Assembly (NCBI GenBank): GCA_030828265.1
Contig: JAURCW010000045.1
Span: 1 to 8,442 of the forward strand
Direction of reading: 5' to 3'
Source of the DNA: Burkholderiales bacterium
GTDB lineage: Bacteria; Pseudomonadota; Gammaproteobacteria; Burkholderiales; Burkholderiaceae_A
DNA length: 8,442 nucleotides
Part shown: positions 1-5,935 of the stretch, piece by piece
Layout of the letters: each line of letters starts with the position of its first letter
Position numbering within the stretch: position 1 is the first letter of the stretch
Position numbers and translations under genes: made by a program
The notes under the pieces: model-generated
What the model saw: only the letters and a program-made list of their open reading frames with translations
Database searches by the model: none
Told to the model about the DNA's origin: nothing

Positions 1-853
1 CAAGAGCATTTCGGACATTGTGTTCGCCTGGCAGGTTCAGGCGTACAGGCCATGCAGGCTCTTCACCCCTTTGCACCAAAAATTCCATGGAAGTGCCGGA
101 TGCCCGAACCTCGGTGGCTCGTAGGTCAGCGGTCTCTGACATGCCGTAGGTAAGAACCGGCCGTGATAAGAAGGGAATGATTTCCCGAACTTGAGGGTCA
201 TCGAGGCAGACAATGGCTGTACCGTAGAAGGGCAGGCGCTGCGCAAAGGTGACAAACGCCTGCTTGAGCTTGGCCATGTCATGGTCATAGGTCTCCATGT
301 GGTCGGCGTCAATGTTGGTGATCACGGCCATCATTGGCATGAGGTTAAGAAACGAGCCATCGGACTCGTCGGCCTCGGCTACAAAGGTATCTCCGAGGCC
401 AAGCCTTGCATTAGCGCCTGCACTATTTAGCCTTCCGCCAATCACAAAGGTGGGGTCTTGGCCCGCCTCGGCTAGCAAAGAGGCCACAAGACTTGTGGTT
501 GTGGTCTTTCCGTGTGTACCCGCAATGGCAATGCCCTGCTTCATGCGCATGAGCTCGCCAAGCATTAGGGCACGCGGAACAACGGGCGTCTTTAAGGCCC
601 GTGCCGCCCGAAGCTCGGGGTTATCGGCCTTCACGGCACTTGAGATCACCACCACATCCGCCCCTTGAATATGCTCGGCCTGATGCCCTTCGAAAATGCG
701 GGCCCCAAGGTCCTCAAGCCGGCGGGTGGTGCTGGATGCGCTGAGGTCGGAGCCTTGAACCTTGTATCCCTGGTTCAACAAAACCTCGGCAATGCCCGAC
801 ATGCCCGAGCCGCCAATACCAACAAAGTGCAGGGTCTGGATCTTATGCTTCAT
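1..853 (-). CDS. murC: UDP-N-acetylmuramate--L-alanine ligase MurC (3' end outside window)
   Basis: This cytoplasmic ATP-dependent ligase joins L-alanine to UDP-N-acetylmuramate, the first peptide step of peptidoglycan synthesis. I translated 284 uninterrupted residues by hand from the ATG at 853 to the left window edge. The protein begins [20 protein letters not shown], a glycine-rich UDP-binding fold. The Mur ligase P-loop [10 protein letters not shown] is at residues 112-121, EADESDGSF at 160-168, [12 protein letters not shown] at 179-190 and [11 protein letters not shown] at 274-284. The GTHGKT form of the P-loop and GEHNVRNAL are typical of MurC. MurC proteins usually have about 460-490 residues, so roughly the last 40% lies outside the window. 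The start overlaps the murG stop by 4 bases (ATGA) and has a near-consensus AAGGAGG ribosome binding site. In most dcw clusters ddlB and ftsQ follow, but they cannot be seen here. The identification is secure. Confidence 0.98.
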   Translation of the reverse strand, partial: MKHKIQTLHFVGIGGSGMSGIAEVLLNQGYKVQGSDLSASSTTRRLEDLGARIFEGHQAEHIQGADVVVISSAVKADNPELRAARALKTPVVPRALMLGELMRMKQGIAIAGTHGKTTTTSLVASLLAEAGQDPTFVIGGRLNSAGANARLGLGDTFVAEADESDGSFLNLMPMMAVITNIDADHMETYDHDMAKLKQAFVTFAQRLPFYGTAIVCLDDPQVREIIPFLSRPVLTYGMSETADLRATEVRASGTSMEFLVQRGEEPAWPVRLNLPGEHNVRNAL

Positions 854-1998
854 GAGGCCTCCTTGGCTGAGCTGTCGAGCAAGGCAAGCTGCTGAAGATA
901 GTTTTCAAGAGAGGTCGGGCCTTTGGCTAGGCCCTGGGCTTTTTCGGTCATGGCTTGAAGGCCACCGAAGTCAAGCTGCGAAAGGCGCTGGCCAAGCGCC
1001 GAGGCGAGCTCGGGTGACTGCTTCACAAGGAGGGCGGCCTTGGCCATGACCATGGCCCGAGCATTGGCCGTCTGGTGATCATCGATGGCATTGGGAAGCG
1101 GGACAAAAATAGCCGGCAGACCCAAAGCGGCAAGCTCAGAGACCGTAGAGGCGCCAGCCCTTGCAATAACCAGGTCTGCCCACGCATAGGCCTGGGCCAT
1201 GTCGTCCATGAAGGCATGCACCTGCACCTGCTCTTCACTTAGCCCAAGCGCCTGATAACGCGCCTGAACCTCGGCATGCTCGGAAAGCCCTGTTTGATGT
1301 TGGACAGTAATGCCCTGCGGCCAACCCGACTGACTCGTAGCCACCGCCTCAGGAAGAGCCTGGTTCAGGGCTCGAGCGCCCAGGCTTCCACCGATAACCA
1401 GAAGGCGCAAAGGCTGTGCCTCCCCTAGAGTCCGACCTAAGGCGCGGCCCTGCGCAATGAGCTCAGGACGCACAGGATTGCCCACGCAGACGGCCGAGGC
1501 AGGGCTTCGGTAAGTCGGTGAGAAGCTTGTAAGAACACGTGTCGCAAAGCGTGAAAGCCAGCGATTGGCTGTGCCCATGACTGCGTTCTGCTCGTGAACA
1601 ACGAGCGCAACACGCTGGAGCCAGGCCGCAATACCCACTGGAAACGAGACATAGCCGCCAAAGACAAGAACAAGGCTTGGCCGAAAGTCACGGACAAGGC
1701 GACGGCATTCGACCATGGCGCCAAGCAGGCGAATAGGCAGACTTAACAAGGCGGAGAATCCACGACCGCGTACACCCTGAAACCGCAGCTCCGTGAGATT
1801 GATCTTCTGGGCGTCCCGTACAACCCGTGCCTCAAGGCCACGGTTACTGCCCACCCAGTGCAGATCCGCACCAAACTCACGTAAGGCCTGCGCAACGGCG
1901 AGCGCGGGGAAAATATGCCCACCTGTGCCGCCGGCTGCAATCAGAATGCGGCGGCCTTGCCAGTGTGGCGATACGTTGGGTGGAGTTGGAGTTGTCAT
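850..1998 (-). CDS. murG: UDP-GlcNAc:lipid I GlcNAc transferase MurG
   Basis: MurG is a peripheral membrane glycosyltransferase on the cytoplasmic face. It transfers GlcNAc from UDP-GlcNAc to lipid I, giving lipid II. The 382-residue product is somewhat longer than the E. coli protein (about 355). The N-terminal acceptor-domain loop [12 protein letters not shown] is at residues 23-34, with the conserved His at 28. VFGGYVSFP is at 112-120 and HEQNAV at 135-140. The donor-binding domain has [10 protein letters not shown] at 203-212, [10 protein letters not shown] at 279-288 (Glu288 is the likely UDP-GlcNAc ribose ligand) and DDHQTANA at 306-313. About ten residues precede the usual start of the fold. 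The ATG at 1998 overlaps the ftsW TGA as ATGA, and AAGG lies 4 bases upstream. The gene ends in a 4-base overlap with murC. The C-terminal 45 residues are less conserved, with no sign of damage. Confidence 0.98.
   Translation of the reverse strand: MTTPTPPNVSPHWQGRRILIAAGGTGGHIFPALAVAQALREFGADLHWVGSNRGLEARVVRDAQKINLTELRFQGVRGRGFSALLSLPIRLLGAMVECRRLVRDFRPSLVLVFGGYVSFPVGIAAWLQRVALVVHEQNAVMGTANRWLSRFATRVLTSFSPTYRSPASAVCVGNPVRPELIAQGRALGRTLGEAQPLRLLVIGGSLGARALNQALPEAVATSQSGWPQGITVQHQTGLSEHAEVQARYQALGLSEEQVQVHAFMDDMAQAYAWADLVIARAGASTVSELAALGLPAIFVPLPNAIDDHQTANARAMVMAKAALLVKQSPELASALGQRLSQLDFGGLQAMTEKAQGLAKGPTSLENYLQQLALLDSSAKEAS
858..864 (-). promoter_or_regulatory. Ribosome binding site of murC
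   Basis: On the minus strand AAGGAGG lies 4 bases upstream of the murC ATG at 853, inside the last codons of murG. It is the closest match to the anti-Shine-Dalgarno sequence among the starts in this window. It supports the chosen start and suggests that MurC has strong initiation of its own besides coupling to MurG. Confidence 0.85.
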
Positions 1999-3218
1999 GA
2001 CGCCTTGTCTCTGGCTGCCTTAGCCGCAGCTCCCGAAGGACCCAAGGGCCCAATGCGCCGGCCTCGGGCCATGGCTCGGTTTTCTGCATCAATGCGGGCC
2101 ACAACCCCAAGGGCAAAGCACACCACCAGCATCGAACTTCCCCCGTAGCTTATGAGCGGAAGAGTCAGCCCCTTGGTTGGCAAAAGTCCGGTGTTCACCC
2201 CCGAATGAATAAAGGTCTGAACCCCAATCCATACCCCAATGCCTTGAGCCACAAGGCCCGCGAATAGACGTTCCTGAGACATGGCAAGTCGCCCTACCTG
2301 AATGCAGTAACGAATGAGATAGGCAAAGCCAAGCAACAATGCCGTGACCCCAACAAAGCCAAGCTCTTCGCCAATGACTGCGAAGATAAAATCGGTATGA
2401 GGCAAGGGTAGATAGCCCAGCTTGGCCACCCCGGTGCCGAGCCCCGAACCAAAAAGTCCGCCATGACCAAACGCAATAAGGGCACCACAGAGCTGGTAGC
2501 CCGCCGCCTGGGCATGGCCTGCCTCACACGGTGTCAGGTAGGACATGATGCGTGCCACACGAAAGGGTGTGAGGTAGATGGCAAGCGCAAAGAAGGCAAC
2601 CAGAAGAATAACCAGAGGAATCACCACACGAAGGCTCATGCCTCCAAGCAATAGAACCGCTGCTACGGTCACGGTGATGACAACGGTTGTACCGAGATCG
2701 GGCTGAGCCATAAGTAGGCTTATGACAATCACCATAAGCAAGCCAATGGGGGCGAGGCCCTTAATAAGGTCTTCGCGCATACGGTCGTGCCGACGTACGG
2801 CATAGGCCGCTGCAAAAATAATGGCCAAGAGCTTCATAAGCTCGGAGGGCTGGAAGGTTAGCGGCCCCACGGGGATGGCCCGAACCGCGCCATCCCGAAC
2901 GAAGGAATCGCCACCAATAAACTTGAAGCCAAGCACAACAAGCAAAAGCAAGAGGCCAAAGGTAAAGAGCAGGCCCGAGTAGCGATGAAGGTCGTCCGAG
3001 GAAATGCGAAAGGCAAGCGCGAAGGCTAGAAGACCAAGAACCACATGCAGGGGATGGCCCTTTAGCTGCGCCCAGACAATAGATTCTGCATTACTGCTTG
3101 GCAAAGGGAGATTGGCGGAGTACACCATGACAAGGCCTGTCATGAGCATGGCAAGCACCACCCCCATGTAGCGACGGTCCAGTGTTAAGGGCAGTTGATT
3201 GGAAGCTGTCGCTAGCAT
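1995..3218 (-). CDS. ftsW: Septal peptidoglycan polymerase FtsW (SEDS family)
   Basis: FtsW is an inner-membrane SEDS glycosyltransferase that polymerises lipid II at the division site together with the class B penicillin-binding protein FtsI (PBP3). The 407-residue product has about ten hydrophobic segments, roughly at residues 17-37, 55-72, 82-100, 128-141, 156-172, 175-192, 196-215, 277-303, 318-340 and 358-375. It ends in a basic, Ala/Gly-rich cytoplasmic tail from about 375. Family motifs are QPSELMK at 123-129, AQPDLGTT at 171-178, HTDFIFAVIGEELG at 274-287 with the likely catalytic Asp276, and LPLISYGGSS at 353-362. Its place between murD and murG separates it from RodA. Several usually conserved positions differ, for example Ala114 where SEDS proteins normally have Trp, and FGHG in place of FGRG. 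The ATG at 3218 has a good upstream GGGAAGG and overlaps the murD stop by 7 bases; it overlaps murG by 4. Confidence 0.96.
   Translation of the reverse strand: MLATASNQLPLTLDRRYMGVVLAMLMTGLVMVYSANLPLPSSNAESIVWAQLKGHPLHVVLGLLAFALAFRISSDDLHRYSGLLFTFGLLLLLVVLGFKFIGGDSFVRDGAVRAIPVGPLTFQPSELMKLLAIIFAAAYAVRRHDRMREDLIKGLAPIGLLMVIVISLLMAQPDLGTTVVITVTVAAVLLLGGMSLRVVIPLVILLVAFFALAIYLTPFRVARIMSYLTPCEAGHAQAAGYQLCGALIAFGHGGLFGSGLGTGVAKLGYLPLPHTDFIFAVIGEELGFVGVTALLLGFAYLIRYCIQVGRLAMSQERLFAGLVAQGIGVWIGVQTFIHSGVNTGLLPTKGLTLPLISYGGSSMLVVCFALGVVARIDAENRAMARGRRIGPLGPSGAAAKAARDKAS
2003..2006 (-). promoter_or_regulatory. Ribosome binding site of murG
   Basis: A short AAGG on the minus strand lies 4 bases upstream of the murG ATG at 1998, within the last codons of ftsW. 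Together with the ATGA stop-start overlap it supports this start and suggests coupled translation. Confidence 0.55.
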
Positions 3219-4762
3219 GGCTGGCCTTCCCGCTCTGCAAGCCGAGTCACGGCCTGAGCAAACGTTTGCCCGCGGTCAATGTAGTTGTCAAACATGTCAA
3301 AACTTGCACAGGCAGGCGACAAGAGCACCATGACTCGGGCGCCCGTCTGCACGGAGTAATCGCGTGCCCAGTGCCATGCCTGTGAGACCGCCTCATCAAG
3401 ACTCTGAGCCGATTGGACCTCAAGACCCGCCTGCTGACAGGCCTGGCCAATCTCGGGCCCCGCCTGGCCGATGGTGACTACATGGGCACGCCGTTCAGAC
3501 AGAAGTCGAACCAGACCGGAGAAATCCTGTGACTTGCCGAGCCCACCAAGAATGATCGCGATCGGTCCGGAGGTGCCGCGAAGGGCGGCCATGGTAGCCC
3601 CCGTATTGGTTCCCTTGCTGTCGTTAATGAACTCCACCGAATCGATTTCGGCAACGGACTGCATGCGGTGTGGCTCGCCGCAGTATTGGGTTAAGGCATG
3701 CAGCATGGGGGCAAGCTCGGGGCAGACCTGCATGGCAAGACCCAAGGCAGCCATGGCATTTAGGCTGTTATGACCACCCGTGATACGCAGTGCCTCAATA
3801 GGAACAAGGCGTTGAGGCTTGAGCTCAGGGTCTTCAGGCCAATGGGCAATCCATTCGATGCCCTGATGGAGCAGGCCAAAACCAGGTCGATGGCTTGAGG
3901 CTGGACCAATTCCAAAGCTCACCATCGGGCGTGATTTCGTTTTGGGTCGTAAAGCCTCGATGGCTGCAAGCAAGGCCTCCTCACCCCGATTCACAACCAT
4001 GGCGCATGGACTTGGCTGCCCAATACCAAAGACCCGAAGCTTAGCTGCAAGGTAATCCTGCATGCTGGGATGCCAGTCCAGATGGTCTTGGCTAAGGTTG
4101 AGCACCGTGGCCACGGTTGGCGTAAACCGATGGGCAAGCGCAAGCTGAAAGCTCGAGAGCTCAAGCACCCAGACCTGCGGCCACCGGGCCAAAGCCTCCC
4201 GTTCAAGCAGCCCTCTTAACAGCGAGGGGCCTTGGTTACCGGCCTCCTGCACGTCCATGCCAGCCGCGCGCAGCAGATGCGCGGTCAGCCTTGCGGTGGT
4301 TGTCTTGCCGTTGGTACCTGTGACTGCCACCACAGGGGGGCGGTCAAGCGCCAGGGTCTTGCCCTCATCCTCGGCGCTGTCCATTCGACCAAGATGACTT
4401 AAAGCCCAGTCGAAAAGGTCGAGCTCGCCCACCACGGTTAAGCCTTTTTCTTCGGCAGCATTCAAAAGCTCGGTTAACGGGCTCTGGCATTCGGAATGGG
4501 GACTGAGACCTGGCGAGAGAGCCAGCATCTGGCAATCATCGAGAAGCGAAGAAGGAAAGGGCGTGGGGAGCTGCCACTGAACGCGAAGGCCCTGCGGGAT
4601 TGGCTGTTCAGTGCGGCTGTCCACCATAAGAACATCCGCCCCGCGACGCTGCAGCCAGTCAGCCATGGCACAGCCAGATTCCCCCGCACCCACTACAAGA
4701 ACACGAAGCCCTTGCCATCCACTTTCTGGACAGGGCCATTGAACGGTCGGCATGTCTTTCAT
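3212..4762 (-). CDS. murD: UDP-N-acetylmuramoyl-L-alanine--D-glutamate ligase MurD
   Basis: MurD is the cytoplasmic Mur ligase that adds D-glutamate to UDP-MurNAc-L-Ala. The N-terminal UDP-binding fold carries VLVVGAGESG at residues 21-30. The ATPase domain has the P-loop GTNGKTT at 149-155, ELSSFQL at 201-207 and NLSQDHLDWH at 222-231. The C-terminal domain has GEPHRMQ at 362-368, NDSKGTN at 380-386, ILGGLGK at 404-410 and LLSPACASFDMF at 480-491. These motifs are specific to MurD. At 516 residues it is about 80 longer than the E. coli enzyme (about 438). The extra length lies mainly in loops near 123-142 and 270-325, a pattern I associate with betaproteobacterial MurD. The start is the least certain in the window. 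The ATG at 4762 lies 3 bases after the mraY stop without a clear ribosome binding site, and a second ATG three codons on (4753) is also possible. Confidence 0.97.
   Translation of the reverse strand: MKDMPTVQWPCPESGWQGLRVLVVGAGESGCAMADWLQRRGADVLMVDSRTEQPIPQGLRVQWQLPTPFPSSLLDDCQMLALSPGLSPHSECQSPLTELLNAAEEKGLTVVGELDLFDWALSHLGRMDSAEDEGKTLALDRPPVVAVTGTNGKTTTARLTAHLLRAAGMDVQEAGNQGPSLLRGLLEREALARWPQVWVLELSSFQLALAHRFTPTVATVLNLSQDHLDWHPSMQDYLAAKLRVFGIGQPSPCAMVVNRGEEALLAAIEALRPKTKSRPMVSFGIGPASSHRPGFGLLHQGIEWIAHWPEDPELKPQRLVPIEALRITGGHNSLNAMAALGLAMQVCPELAPMLHALTQYCGEPHRMQSVAEIDSVEFINDSKGTNTGATMAALRGTSGPIAIILGGLGKSQDFSGLVRLLSERRAHVVTIGQAGPEIGQACQQAGLEVQSAQSLDEAVSQAWHWARDYSVQTGARVMVLLSPACASFDMFDNYIDRGQTFAQAVTRLAEREGQPC
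3225..3231 (-). promoter_or_regulatory. Ribosome binding site of ftsW
   Basis: GGGAAGG on the minus strand lies 6 bases upstream of the ftsW ATG at 3218, inside the 3' end of murD. It favours this start over the next in-frame ATG, at residue 18. Confidence 0.7.
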
Positions 4763-4765
4763 GGT

Positions 4766-5935
4766 TTAACGAATCTTTAAAGTGGCCAGTCCAGCGAGAA
4801 CAAGCATCATCGTGATGATCCAGAAGCGCACAACCACCTGGGTCTCTTTCCAGCCCTTTTGCTCGTAGTGATGATGAAGAGGTGCCATAAGAAAAATGCG
4901 ACGACCCTCTCCATAGCGATAGCGTGTGTACTTGAAGTAGGCCACCTGCAGCATGACCGAGAGGGTCTCGACAACGAAGACACCTCCCATAATGAAAAGC
5001 ACAATTTCTTGACGAACCACAATGGCGACAACACCTAGCGCGCCGCCCAGGGCAAGGGCCCCCACGTCTCCCATAAAGACCTGTGCGGGATAGGCGTTAA
5101 ACCATAAGAAGGCAAGGCCGGCTCCAACCAAGGCCGCACAAAAGACCGTGAGTTCACCAGCACCCGGAATGAACGGCAGCAATAGGTATTTGGAGAAAAC
5201 TGCATTGCCGGCCACGTAGGCAAAGACGCCAAGAGCACCGGCAATAAGCACCGTGGGCATGATGGCAAGGCCATCCAAGCCATCGGTGAGGTTCACGGCA
5301 TTGCTCGAGCCAACAATGACGAGGTAAGAAAGAATGACGAAGCCCCAGAGGCCAAGCGGATAGGCCACACTCTTAAAGAAAGGAACAATCAGGTCGGCCT
5401 GAGATGGCAGGGTGAAGAAAAAGCCGTTGGACCACCAGTGCTCGAAAAGGGCCCAGGCTTCCGTGCCGGAGGGTGCGGACACGGCAAAGGCAAGGTAGAA
5501 GGCAGCGACAAGACCGATAAGCGACTGCCAGAAAAACTTTGAGCCTGCAGAAAGGCCCTTCGGGTTTCGATGCACTACCTTTTTGTAGTCATCCACCCAG
5601 CCCACGGCGCCGAGACCCAGGGTGACAAGCAAGGCAGCCCATACAAACCTATTTGACAGGTCGGCCCAGAGCAGCGTGGTAACCCCGATCGACAACAGAA
5701 TAAGTGACCCACCCATGGTTGGCGTTCCCGCTTTAATCAAGTGGGTCTGCGGACCATCGTCGCGAACCGACTGCCCAATTTTTAAACGGGTAAGTCGGCG
5801 AATGACCCGTGGCCCAAGGAAGAGCCCAATGAAGAGCGCTGTAAGACTGGCAAGCACCGCTCGAAGCGTAATGTAGCCAAAGACTCCTAAGCCACGAACA
5901 ACCTCATCCAGCGACTGAAAGATTAGGAGGAGCAT
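4766..5935 (-). CDS. mraY: Phospho-N-acetylmuramoyl-pentapeptide transferase MraY
   Basis: MraY is a polytopic inner-membrane enzyme that moves phospho-MurNAc-pentapeptide from UMP to undecaprenyl phosphate, making lipid I. The 389-residue product is hydrophobic, with about ten predicted membrane segments. Family motifs occur in order: GTPTMGG at residues 70-76, VDDYKK at 114-119 with the metal and active-site pair Asp115/Asp116, [10 protein letters not shown] at 215-224, [12 protein letters not shown] at 287-298 with catalytic-loop Asp290, and the cytoplasmic APLHHHYE at 351-358. It is about 29 residues longer than E. coli MraY (360), mostly because of an expanded loop near 150-190. The ATG at 5935 overlaps the murF stop by 13 bases and has a modest AAAGGG 6 bases upstream. 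The gene ends 3 bases before murD. All catalytic residues expected of the family are present. Confidence 0.98.
   Translation of the reverse strand: MLLLIFQSLDEVVRGLGVFGYITLRAVLASLTALFIGLFLGPRVIRRLTRLKIGQSVRDDGPQTHLIKAGTPTMGGSLILLSIGVTTLLWADLSNRFVWAALLVTLGLGAVGWVDDYKKVVHRNPKGLSAGSKFFWQSLIGLVAAFYLAFAVSAPSGTEAWALFEHWWSNGFFFTLPSQADLIVPFFKSVAYPLGLWGFVILSYLVIVGSSNAVNLTDGLDGLAIMPTVLIAGALGVFAYVAGNAVFSKYLLLPFIPGAGELTVFCAALVGAGLAFLWFNAYPAQVFMGDVGALALGGALGVVAIVVRQEIVLFIMGGVFVVETLSVMLQVAYFKYTRYRYGEGRRIFLMAPLHHHYEQKGWKETQVVVRFWIITMMLVLAGLATLKIR

Noticed and set aside
984..1000. Inverted repeat GGCGCT / AGCGCC with a 5-base loop
   Set aside because: It is a short GC-rich hairpin in the murG coding region without a T tract, and such repeats are expected by chance at this base composition.
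4264..4284. Inverted repeat CCGCGC / GCGCGG with a 9-base loop
   Set aside because: It is within the murD P-loop domain coding region and has no terminator-like tail.
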